From Ardenticatenaceae bacterium (lineage in GTDB: Bacteria > Chloroflexota > Anaerolineae > Promineifilales > Promineifilaceae): DNA of 64,000 nt. The first letter of the stretch is position 1; the number at the start of each line of letters is the position of its first letter. The DNA lies in assembly GCA_011525915.1 (NCBI GenBank), contig WYBM01000033.1:51148-115147 (forward strand). The letters run 5' to 3'. Below, piece after piece: positions 26,701 through 33,086 of this stretch. Below the pieces are notes generated by a model. It saw only the letters and a program-made list of their open reading frames with translations. It was not told where the DNA came from and made no database searches. The translations under genes and the position numbers were made by a program.

Positions 26701-28493
26701 AGCCAGAAAGCGACGCCTTCATAGGTGCTCCAATCTTGTGTGACCCACTGGGTGACGGTTTGGTCTTCAAAGGCGTGGGTGAAGCCGGCCCATTCGCCGC
26801 TGTCTACATCGGTGTCCAGTTGTAAAACGGTGTTGGAGATGCCCAAACCGGGTACCGGCTCTGGTGTGCCGCTGGACATGACGGCCGTCAGGGTGATGGC
26901 TGAGCTGGCTGCGGGGGCGCTCCAGGTCAGCCAGCCAATGTCGGCGGTGCCGTCCATGCCGGTCACCAGCTCCGTCAGTTCAAAATCATCGACCACGACC
27001 AGCTTGGTATTGCCGGGGGTGGGTTCTTCATCATCTAGAATGGTCAACGTGGCCTGATGGGGGTTGCCCAGCGTGACGCTGACGGGGTCAGAGAGGCTAA
27101 GCTGCACGGTGCGCTGGCCATCAACGGTGCCATTGTCCAGGGTGGTGACGCTAAAGGTCTGGACGAGCGTTGTGGGGGGGAAGGTGAGTGTGCCGGTCAC
27201 GGCCGTGTAATCTACGCCGGCTGCCCCGGTGCCATCGGCGGTGGCATAGGTGACAGTAACGGGCACGGCGCTGGTCATATTAAGGGTGACGGTGATCACG
27301 GCCGTACCCCCTTCATCCACCGCATACGCTGTTTCATCAAAGGCCACGGCCAGTTCAATGTTGCCCACATGGCCATAGACACTCAGGCCATCCATAACGA
27401 TGCTGCTGCTGGCCAGGGGCAGCGGAAAGGCCCAGGCACGCACATCTATCAGGTTCAGGCCATCATCCGGCGCGCCGGGTTCTTGAAAACCGCTGCGGAA
27501 GAAGGTGGTAAAGGGCAGGGCGATCAGGCGCCAGCCGGTGAAATCATCCTGGAAAGTGGCGTGGAAACGCTCTACCACCGGGTTGCCCATAGTGCCATCT
27601 TGTAGTTCAAAGGTGTAGGTGGCGCCGCTGTTCTGCCCATAAAACCATAGACTAACCCCTTCCAGGGCACTCCAATCATAGGCAGGGTTAAACAGGGCCC
27701 CAAAGCCACCCCAGTCAGTGACGTTGTAGGTGCCGGAGAGGATGCCGTTGTCACCTATTTGCCCGGGTAGGGTGTAAGGATGGGTGTCACTGATGGTTAC
27801 AAAACCGGGAGAAACGGTGGAACCCGGCCCGTTGTATTGGAACCAGTCTGGGGGTGCGCCGCCTTCAAAATCGGCAAAGGGCAGCAAGTTAACCAGAGCC
27901 AGGTTATCCAGCCTAAAACTTTCACCGCCTAGGGGCAGTGGAAATACCCAGGCGGCGATAGCGGTGAGCTGAAAGCCGTTGTCCGGTGCGCCAGGGTCTT
28001 GAAAACCGCCGCGCACAAACGTGGAAAAGGGCAGGATCACCTGCTGCCAGCCGATGAAATCATCGACAAAAAAGGCTTGAAAGCGCTCGACGACGGGGTC
28101 GGCGCCATCCTGAGCTTCTACTGCGTAAGTGAGGCCAGAGTTGCTGCCGTAAAATTCAACGGCCAGCGCTTCATACCCTGACCAATCCTGTGACGGCAGC
28201 AGGGCGCCAAAGCCGCCCCAATCGGTGACGTTATAAGACACAGAGAGGACGCCGGTGCCGCTGATGGTGACGAAGCTGGCGGTGAGGGAGGAGCCAGGGC
28301 CATTGTATTGGAACCAGTCTGGCGGAGCCCCCCCTTCAAAGTCAGCCAGGACGGCGGTGGGTGCCATAGTCATGGTTTCGGGCACGGCCGTGATGGTTGA
28401 AGCTGCCTGGGCCAGGGTGGTAAACAAAAAAATACCTGACAACAGTGAAAGTGTTATCAGGCAGATAATGGTAAAAGTTCTACGCCTATTCAT
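23787..28493 (-). CDS. Giant secreted GH16 laminarinase with CBM11/CIA30-like and Calx-beta modules
   Basis: A 1568-residue exported enzyme. Signal peptide: IICLITLSLLSGIFLFTTLA QAA. Residues about 45-375 hold two CBM11/CIA30-like modules (DFEGGAPPDWFQYNGPGS in both). A Calx-beta domain follows, then two nearly identical 198-residue units (DDFELTELVTGMDGTA...), and a second Calx-beta domain. The last binding module starts near 1010 and is interrupted after LQDNRAITTGNT by the GH16 domain (about 1118-1372: DWELVWHDEFD, catalytic GEIDILENIG near 1255, DYVRVYQ). It resumes at AERFTADVVDDFTGWRLVQL. GH16 of this type cuts beta-1,3(4)-glucans with retention. A flanking ASPM/BACON-like beta-sandwich domain and the tail PFYYLFFPVIAKP end the protein. 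ATG 28493 follows AGAGGTT. The LacI operators upstream suggest induction by glucan oligosaccharides. Confidence 0.92.
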   Translation of the reverse strand: MNRRRTFTIICLITLSLLSGIFLFTTLAQAASTITAVPETMTMAPTAVLADFEGGAPPDWFQYNGPGSSLTASFVTISGTGVLSVSYNVTDWGGFGALLPSQDWSGYEALAVEFYGSNSGLTYAVEAQDGADPVVERFQAFFVDDFIGWQQVILPFSTFVRGGFQDPGAPDNGFQLTAIAAWVFPLPLGGESFRLDNLALVNLLPFADFEGGAPPDWFQYNGPGSTVSPGFVTISDTHPYTLPGQIGDNGILSGTYNVTDWGGFGALFNPAYDWSALEGVSLWFYGQNSGATYTFELQDGTMGNPVVERFHATFQDDFTGWRLIALPFTTFFRSGFQEPGAPDDGLNLIDVRAWAFPLPLASSSIVMDGLSVYGHVGNIELAVAFDETAYAVDEGGTAVITVTLNMTSAVPVTVTYATADGTGAAGVDYTAVTGTLTFPPTTLVQTFSVTTLDNGTVDGQRTVQLSLSDPVSVTLGNPHQATLTILDDEEPTPGNTKLVVVDDFELTELVTGMDGTADIGWLTWSAPAASSAITLTAVMSSGTPEPVPGLGISNTVLQLDTDVDSGEWAGFTHAFEDQTVTQWVTQDWSTYEGVAFWLYGNNSGGTLFMDILDNRNPGSTSDDAERFSIDIPDDFSGWRFFAIPFTDFNRKEIGNGAPNDGFTLTEIHGYAFGAYGSVPMGAQTNYVDQVALIVRTTIIDDFELTELVTGMDGTAEIGWLTWSAPAASSAITLTAVVSSGTPEPVPGLGISNTVLQLDTDVDSGEWAGFTHAFEDQTVTQWVTQDWSTYEGVCFWLYGNNSGGTLFMDILDNRNPGSTSDDAERFSLDIPDDFSGWRFFAIPFTDFNRKEIGNGAPNDGFTLTEIHGYAFGAYGSVPMGAQTNYVDQVVIYGNTGGGSGLPQVAFMAANFNVAEGDTAVITVTLNMTSTEPITVAYRSAESYASPIHDYEPVNDVLVFAPGETVQAFVLNTWHNEKYKGNQRIALVLDSPENASRRYPYRAILTIQEADTADSQLRDDFEGFHRFYDAAGVTLSITEILSGSGMALPEQGPYENVLTVNISDTRATGGAPFFSRTFAESEDWQGFDGLTFWLYGNNSGQTLTVELQDNRAITTGNTPPQDWELVWHDEFDTPAGTPPNANVWKPEIGDGMINGIAGWGNGELEYYTNSPDNAATNGLGHLVITAQEVDTNTSNLECYYGQCEYTSARLITSERFEMTYGRVEARIQVPYGQGLWPAFWMLGNNIGEVGWPQSGEIDILENIGREPATVHGTIHGPGYSGCCGIGGSYTLPSGNLSDEFHLFAIEWEPDIIRWYIDGTNYFTATVNDIPPGTEWVFDHPFFLLMNVAVGGAWPGYPDDTTVFPQTMTIDYVRVYQAADTAERFTADVVDDFTGWRLVQLPFTAFSRSPNQPPGAPNDGLGLGEVWGYGLQVPGGSGTFHMDQVRLANMVPVINVTPGALAATLEPGGSLTQTVTIENVGGADLTWQVMVPTGVTWVSVAPISGTTAPAGSTDLALRLDAGDLDSGVYTTTLHIHSNDPTAAVVMVDVILTVTPEEQPFYYLFFPVIAKP
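25829..26396 (-). repeat. Long direct repeat within the GH16 gene, copy 2
   Basis: This segment is nearly identical to 26423-26990 (offset 594 bp, 198 codons), differing at scattered, mostly third-codon positions. Each copy encodes one binding module beginning DDFELTELVTGMDGTA. The near-identity implies a recent in-frame duplication or gene conversion. Confidence 0.9.
26423..26990 (-). repeat. Long direct repeat within the GH16 gene, copy 1
   Basis: Partner of 25829-26396 at a 594-bp period with a 26-bp spacer. Read on the minus strand this copy comes first. The repeat could cause collapse in short-read assembly. Confidence 0.9.
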
Positions 28494-28547
28494 GTTGTAA
28501 CCTCTTTTTTCTCCGTTGACGATGAGGGTGGTTTTTGCTACCTTCTA

Positions 28548-28561
28548 TGAAACCGCTTTCT
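28548..28561. promoter_or_regulatory. LacI-family operator-like site 1
   Basis: TGAAACCGCTTTCT, in the context TTCTATGAAACCG, is an imperfect copy of the palindrome at 28590. Its centre is 42 bp from that of site 2, which is four helical turns, so the two could be bound cooperatively. It lies 55 bp upstream of the GH16 start codon. Confidence 0.65.
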
Positions 28562-28589
28562 TGGTTTGCACCAATTTGATACAGTTCTA

Positions 28590-28603
28590 TGAAACCGGTT
28601 TCA
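28590..28603. promoter_or_regulatory. LacI-family operator-like site 2 (perfect palindrome)
   Basis: TGAAACCGGTTTCA is a perfect 14-bp palindrome with the central CG step and TGNAA half-sites typical of LacI/GalR-family operators. It is in the divergent region between the GH16 gene and a LacI-type regulator gene, the expected position for auto- and pathway control. Confidence 0.75.
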
Positions 28604-28687
28604 CGGAATCGTAGCATATGTTTTTACCGATGTCAACGACCAGGACTAACAAACTTTACCGAGATCTGTCAGCTGCGCCAGAACGGA

Positions 28688-28693
28688 TATAAT
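28688..28693 (+). promoter_or_regulatory. Candidate -10 box of the LacI-type regulator gene
   Basis: A perfect TATAAT lies 18 bp before ATG 28711. The hexamer 17 bp upstream (TCTGTC) is weak. Such a short leader leaves just enough room for the ribosome-binding site GAGG at 28701-28704. Confidence 0.4.
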
Positions 28694-28710
28694 CACAGAC
28701 GAGGCTAATA

Positions 28711-29718
28711 ATGAGTGAAAAAATGAAGGTGACCATTGGGGATATTGCCGATCGAGCAAATGTTTCAAAAAGCACCGTATCGCGCGTTTTAACCGGCGTG
28801 ACGCCGGTCACCGAAGAAAAGCGTACGGCCGTGTTGGCTGCTATGGCCGCCCTGGATTACAAACCCAACGTCTTTGCCCAGAGCCTGGCCAGCGGCCAGT
28901 CATTTACTATTGGTGTATTGACCCAGAACTTTGGCTCGCCTGTATACGATATTATTTTACGAGGCGTGCTGCTGGGGCTGGAAATGACGCCCTATTCGCC
29001 GCTGTTTGCCGACGGCCGTTGGCAGCCGGAAACAGAGCAAAAAGCGATTGAAACCTTTTTAGATCGGCGGGTAGACGGCCTGATCGTTATTGGAGGGTAT
29101 TGTCCTGAAGAATTTTTAGTAGAAACGGCCCGGCACGTGCCCTTGATGGTGATTGGCCGGGAAGTGGCCGCATTGGAAGCGCATTGTCTTAACGTGGACA
29201 ATGTGCAGGCAGCCTATGAGGCCACCCGTTACCTGATTGACCTGGGGCATCGGGACATCGCCCACATCACCGGCATTCTGGCACACGAAGACGCCGCCCA
29301 ACGCCTGGAGGGGTATCAACAGGCGTTGACAGACGCGGGCATTGTGCCCAACCCAGACTTTATCATTGAAGGGACTTTCCGACGGCCGTCTGGGGCCATG
29401 GCCGTCGAAATGCTGCTCATGCGCGCCCGGCCGTTTTCGGCCATCTTTTGCGCCAATGATCAGATGGCTTTTGGCGCCCGGCTGGCTTTGTACCGGCGGG
29501 GCATCCGTGTGCCCGATGATGTTTCTATCGTCGGTTTTGATGATCAGCCTGATTCGGCCTTTATGACCCCACCACTGACGACCATGCGCCAGCCGGCCGA
29601 AGCAATGGGCCAGGCAGCGGCCCTGGCCTTGTGGCAGCTAATACAAGGGCAGGAGACGGCCGTGCCGCCCTTTACGGCCGAACTGATTATCCGCGATTCA
29701 GTAGCCCGGCATCATTGA
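28711..29718 (+). CDS. LacI-family transcriptional regulator of the glucanase locus
   Basis: A 335-residue DNA-binding protein. The N-terminal helix-turn-helix reads VTIGDIADRANVSKSTVSRV, followed by the hinge-helix region YKPNVFAQSLASGQS. The remainder is a periplasmic-binding-protein-like effector domain (TIGVLTQNFGSPVYDIILRG; VDGLIVIGG; DIAHITGILAHEDAAQRLEG; FSAIFCANDQMAFG; VSIVGFDDQPDSAFMTPPLT). It is transcribed away from the GH16 gene, with two operator-like palindromes between them, so it most likely represses the glucanases until a beta-glucan-derived sugar binds. The start ATG 28711 is the only reasonable one. The effector and the exact regulon are inferred. Confidence 0.93.
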   Translation: MSEKMKVTIGDIADRANVSKSTVSRVLTGVTPVTEEKRTAVLAAMAALDYKPNVFAQSLASGQSFTIGVLTQNFGSPVYDIILRGVLLGLEMTPYSPLFADGRWQPETEQKAIETFLDRRVDGLIVIGGYCPEEFLVETARHVPLMVIGREVAALEAHCLNVDNVQAAYEATRYLIDLGHRDIAHITGILAHEDAAQRLEGYQQALTDAGIVPNPDFIIEGTFRRPSGAMAVEMLLMRARPFSAIFCANDQMAFGARLALYRRGIRVPDDVSIVGFDDQPDSAFMTPPLTTMRQPAEAMGQAAALALWQLIQGQETAVPPFTAELIIRDSVARHH

Positions 29719-29837
29719 GAGGGTTCGTGCCGTTTTTGCTTTGTGCCGGTAGCCTGGTTTCTGGGGAGTATGATAAAATCGCACCGTTTTCTGGTAGGAT
29801 AATCATGGTTTAGCCTGCCTGATGTGGTGAAACATTG

Positions 29838-30521
29838 ATGATGATTAAAGCGCTCATTTTTGACTTTGACGGGTTGATTTTAGATACGGAGACGACCGAA
29901 TACCTTTCCTGGCAAGAGCTGTTTCACTCATTTGACGTCCCTTTTCCCCTGGCAGTATGGCAGCAGCACATTGGCACCACCACCTTTGATCCTGGTGCTT
30001 ACCTGGAAGCACAGGTGGGGCGCGTGATTGACTGGAACGTTATTGGCCCGCAGCGCCAACGGCGTGACCAGGAACTACTGGCGCAGGAAACGATTTTGCC
30101 CGGTGTGGTAGATTATCTGGCGGCGGCCAGGCAGCTTGGCTTACGTGTTGGTCTGGCTTCCAGCTCCCCTCATCATTGGGTAGATGCTCATCTGGAGCGG
30201 TTGGGCTTGCGTCAACAGTTTGCCACCGTGGTTTGCCGCGATGACGTGGGAAACCAGCCCAAACCAGACCCGGCCGTATACCGGTTGGCGCTGCAGCAAT
30301 TAGATGTGGCCCCAGCAGAGGCGTTGGCTTTAGAGGATTCACTAAATGGCGTAGCCGCGGCCAGGGCCGCTGGGGTATGGGTCACGGCCGTGCCCAATAA
30401 AATGACAGCCAGTCTTACCTTTGACCAGGCCAATTATCGTATAAATTCTCTGACGGACATGCCTCTGGCCCGGCTCATTCACAAGGTAGTCAACGGCCAG
30501 CAGCTTACGGATACGGGATAA
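29838..30521 (+). CDS. HAD-superfamily hydrolase (beta-phosphoglucomutase/phosphatase type)
   Basis: A 227-residue cytosolic enzyme of HAD subfamily I with a helical cap. Motif I is DFDGLILDTE, with nucleophile Asp and acid/base Asp. Motif II is LASSSP, motif III is the Lys in KPDPAVY, and motif IV is ALEDSLNG. The cap after TETTEYLSWQELFHSF fits the beta-phosphoglucomutase/phosphoglycolate phosphatase group. It probably removes phosphate from a sugar phosphate or isomerises one. ATG 29838 and ATG 29841 are adjacent and equally possible; there is no strong ribosome-binding site. Five bases separate its stop from the DUF2785 gene, so they are co-transcribed. A link to sugars released by the neighbouring glucanases is suggested only by position. 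Confidence 0.88.
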   Translation: MMIKALIFDFDGLILDTETTEYLSWQELFHSFDVPFPLAVWQQHIGTTTFDPGAYLEAQVGRVIDWNVIGPQRQRRDQELLAQETILPGVVDYLAAARQLGLRVGLASSSPHHWVDAHLERLGLRQQFATVVCRDDVGNQPKPDPAVYRLALQQLDVAPAEALALEDSLNGVAAARAAGVWVTAVPNKMTASLTFDQANYRINSLTDMPLARLIHKVVNGQQLTDTG

Positions 30522-30526
30522 CAGAC

Positions 30527-31399
30527 ATGAGACTCAGCGAACAAGCCCTGAAAGACCAGCTCATCACTTTGGCAGACAATGAGTTTAAGCTGCCAGAAAA
30601 GGTAGACCCGTTTCCCCGGGTGTTAGAGATGATGCCGCACATCGGTTCGGTAGATAGTGAACTGCGTGATGACCTGATTTACACTTGCCTGGCTACATGG
30701 ATGCTGGGTGAAGATGAGTTGTTTACCGAAGATCAGTACAAAACGTTGTTGGCCCTCGCTTTGGATGAAGCTCATCTTTTTTACCGGTTAGGAGAAAAAG
30801 AGACAGATTCGGTTTTTACACGCACGTTTTCTATGCTGCTGCTGCCGTTGATATTAATTGCCCACCGGCGACGGCCGTTTCTCAGCCGTGATGAACTGCT
30901 CCATGTCAAAGAGCGGGTGTTTACGTACCTGGCCCAGGAACAGGATTTGCGCGGTTACGTGGAAGAAGACGGCAAAGGTTGGGCTCACGCCCTGGCCCAT
31001 GCCGCCGATGCCCTGGATGACCTGGCGCGTTGTAAAGAGCTGAACGCCGCTGATTTGCGAGACATCCTTGATGCCATTCGTGAAAGGGTGGCCATGCCCC
31101 ATATGGTTTATAACTTTGAGGAAGACGAACGGCTGGCCATTCCGGTTATTGCCTGCCTGGAACGTAAGTTGTTAAAAGAAGCTGAGGTGAAGGAGTGGCT
31201 TAACGGTTTTATTCCCCTGGCCCAAGAAACCGAACCCTTCCCAGCCTGCTACCGGCAGGCGATCAACGTGAAATTCTTTTTGCGCAGTTTGTACTTTCGG
31301 GGGCGCAAGGCAGACACGGCCGTGGCTATTGGTGAAACCAGCGCCAAAACGCTCACTGACCTGGTGCACAGCATCCTCAATGAAATCAGCCGCTTTTAA
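30527..31399 (+). CDS. DUF2785 family protein
   Basis: A 290-residue helical soluble protein matching the DUF2785 pattern. The core GWAHALAHAADALDDLARC is a conserved hallmark with paired His and Asp residues, preceded by RDDLIYTCLATWML and the double-Arg-Pro stretch RRRPFLSRDELLH. The function of the family is unknown; the His/Asp set in an all-helical repeat suggests a possible metal site or scaffold role. ATG 30527 follows GGGATAACAGAC with a 5-bp gap from the HAD gene, indicating an operon. No signal peptide or membrane segment is present. A terminator is not obvious downstream; convergent regulator genes start 70 bp further on. Confidence 0.82.
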   Translation: MRLSEQALKDQLITLADNEFKLPEKVDPFPRVLEMMPHIGSVDSELRDDLIYTCLATWMLGEDELFTEDQYKTLLALALDEAHLFYRLGEKETDSVFTRTFSMLLLPLILIAHRRRPFLSRDELLHVKERVFTYLAQEQDLRGYVEEDGKGWAHALAHAADALDDLARCKELNAADLRDILDAIRERVAMPHMVYNFEEDERLAIPVIACLERKLLKEAEVKEWLNGFIPLAQETEPFPACYRQAINVKFFLRSLYFRGRKADTAVAIGETSAKTLTDLVHSILNEISRF

Positions 31400-31469
31400 G
31401 GTATCATCCATCACGACGGCGATAGTGATTCACCCAATTTTACATTGAGGATGGCCACTTCCAGAATCA

Positions 31470-31841
31470 TTACCCCAGACCCAGAAGTTCAGAAACATTA
31501 TGGCGTAATTCTGCCGGAATAAATGGTTTGGTCATCACCTTGTCAATGATTGCTTTGCCTCTTGTCAAGGGACGGCCACCTTCAACCAGTGCCGAAAGCA
31601 CCAACACGTCGGGGTGTTCATCCATGGCATTTAATAGGTCCAGCACTTCCCAGCCGCGAATGTCCGGTAGGCCAATATCCAGAACAACCACATCGGGCTT
31701 TATTTCGGGGATAACCCTTAATGCTTCCTGACCAGTACGGGCATGATGGCACTTTACAGGCAACGACCGCAGCGTTGCTTCGATGAGATCGAAGATACCG
31801 CCGTCGTCTTCGACGCTTACGACATGATATATCGAACCCAT
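31470..31841 (-). CDS. Single-domain response regulator (receiver only), first of a tandem pair
   Basis: A 123-residue receiver domain with no output domain. Canonical residues are the acidic pocket E11/D12/D13, phospho-acceptor Asp55 in VVVLDIGLPD, Ser83 in VLSA, and Lys105 in TKPF. I chose ATG 31841 because GGAGGG lies about 10 nt upstream and because the resulting protein aligns end to end with its neighbour; a longer frame to 31925 adds sequence unlike a receiver. Such proteins act through protein-protein contacts, in phosphorelays or CheY-like control. The partner kinase may be the histidine kinase encoded 1.2 kb away (33076-34341), which lacks an adjacent DNA-binding regulator. That pairing is an inference. 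Confidence 0.88.
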   Translation of the reverse strand: MGSIYHVVSVEDDGGIFDLIEATLRSLPVKCHHARTGQEALRVIPEIKPDVVVLDIGLPDIRGWEVLDLLNAMDEHPDVLVLSALVEGGRPLTRGKAIIDKVMTKPFIPAELRHNVSELLGLG

Positions 31842-31939
31842 TTTGCCGATTCCCTCCAATAGGGTAAACAAGGACACTAAGTGATATGGCATTGTATCAC
31901 GAAAGGCAGATTTGCAAACTAGCACAATGCATTAACAAA

Positions 31940-32311
31940 TTATTGAATGCCCAGCACTTCGCTGACAACTCCTGATAATTCTCTGGGCAAGAACGGTTTA
32001 TTCATGTAGGTAACATTTTGCAGGTGGCCTATCAGACGGTGGGTAGGATTTGTAAAAGCCGTTAAAACGATGATCTCAGGCCTGATAATGCTGAGCTTAT
32101 CCAGCCCTTGTAATACATCCCACCCATTCATATCCGGCAAGGAAATGTCCAGGATAATGAGGTTGGGTTGATACTCACCAATAAGAACCAGCCCTTCTCG
32201 GCCGTTGGTGGCATGGCGCAGTTCAACAGGCAGTTTTCGCAAAGAGGCTTCAATGATGCCATAAATGCCTAAATCATCTTCTACACTAACAACACGGTAC
32301 AAATCTGTCAT
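31940..32311 (-). CDS. Single-domain response regulator (receiver only), second of a tandem pair
   Basis: Another 123-residue receiver, co-linear with its neighbour without gaps: E11/D12/D13, Asp55 in LIILDISLPD, Thr84 in VLTA, Lys105 in NKPF. Both begin with YxVVSVEDDxGI and end with SELLG/SEVLG, so they are tandem paralogues that have diverged at the surface. ATG 32311 is chosen to match that alignment; the ribosome-binding site is weak, and an extension to 32347 is possible but unlike receivers. The 98-bp spacer before the other copy may carry a separate promoter. The output partner is unknown. Confidence 0.88.
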   Translation of the reverse strand: MTDLYRVVSVEDDLGIYGIIEASLRKLPVELRHATNGREGLVLIGEYQPNLIILDISLPDMNGWDVLQGLDKLSIIRPEIIVLTAFTNPTHRLIGHLQNVTYMNKPFLPRELSGVVSEVLGIQ

Positions 32312-32690
32312 GAAACACTTTGCAGATAATTGCCTTGACGAAGCCAACTTGTTGAACGATGGGCTTCAATCCTCTTTATGGTGACAACGCCATTCATTAC
32401 CTGGACATTGGTTGATTGCCAATAACAACCACGGAATTAGTGTAAGTTTACAATAAATTACATAATGTGGGTACAGTTACTTTTTGCCTAATTGGTCATG
32501 AAATTATTCATAAGTGCCGCAGGTTATGGTTTGTTTGGTTACGGTATTTGCACGCTACTTTCACCCGGTTTTTACCGGCGAATTTAAACAGCTGTGTTAC
32601 CGTAGGGTCCAGGTGATATCTGGGTGATGGCCAACCAATGGGTATTTGCTTATTGTGAGAGAACGGCGAGACGACCATTAACAGACAATT
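32312..32690. other. AT-rich non-coding region
   Basis: This 379-bp spacer separates the leftward receiver gene and the rightward four-Cys protein gene. It is clearly more AT-rich than the surroundings (especially 32400-32530), as expected for two divergent promoters. I see no open frame of interest, no strong hairpin except GGTTTTTACCGG-type short pairs near 32570, and no repeat. Confidence 0.5.
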
Positions 32691-33086
32691 ATGAATCAGA
32701 AGACGACAACTCCGCTTACTGCTGCAGGGGCATCTAACCTAAAACAAATCCTATCGAGCGAGGGTGACGTCGCCACCCCAATACCCGTTAAGGTTTGTCC
32801 CTATTTGGGCAGCCTGGATGATCCTTCTACCGCCCGTTCTTTTGTCACTAACCTGAACTGCTGCCATCATGTACGGCCAGCCACGGCCGTTAAACCAGAG
32901 CACCAACATGTATACTGCCTGACCTATCGGCATGTGACCTGCCGCATCTACCAGCATGATCATGAGATCACACTCCCCTCACGCCAGAAACAGCAAGGGC
33001 AACAAGTACAGATCGCCCTCCCCGTGTTACTGCTGTGTATGATCTTTATTTTGGCGGCCGTTATTCTGACAAGTGTTACCTGGTAG
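32691..33086 (+). CDS. Small membrane protein with a four-Cys CPYLG domain
   Basis: A 131-residue protein with one C-terminal transmembrane helix (QIALPVLLLCMIFILAAVIL) and a compact N-terminal cysteine domain. The visible pattern is CPYLGSLDDPSTARS (Cys36), N-x-C-C (57/58), HQHVYCLT (Cys76) and TCRIY (Cys84). From memory, this CPYLG...DDP...C...Q..YC...C.VY arrangement recurs in Chloroflexota, often before a transmembrane helix and LysM repeats; here the extracellular part is missing, with only two or three residues after the helix. With no signal peptide the cysteine domain is probably cytosolic, and metal or redox binding is conceivable. Its stop overlaps the convergent histidine kinase gene by 11 bp. 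The start lacks a clear ribosome-binding site. Function unknown. Confidence 0.7.
   Translation: MNQKTTTPLTAAGASNLKQILSSEGDVATPIPVKVCPYLGSLDDPSTARSFVTNLNCCHHVRPATAVKPEHQHVYCLTYRHVTCRIYQHDHEITLPSRQKQQGQQVQIALPVLLLCMIFILAAVILTSVTW

Noticed and set aside
20049..29718. Bacteroidetes-type polysaccharide utilisation locus
   Set aside because: There is no SusC/SusD pair and the regulator is LacI-type; the locus contains only enzymes and the regulator.
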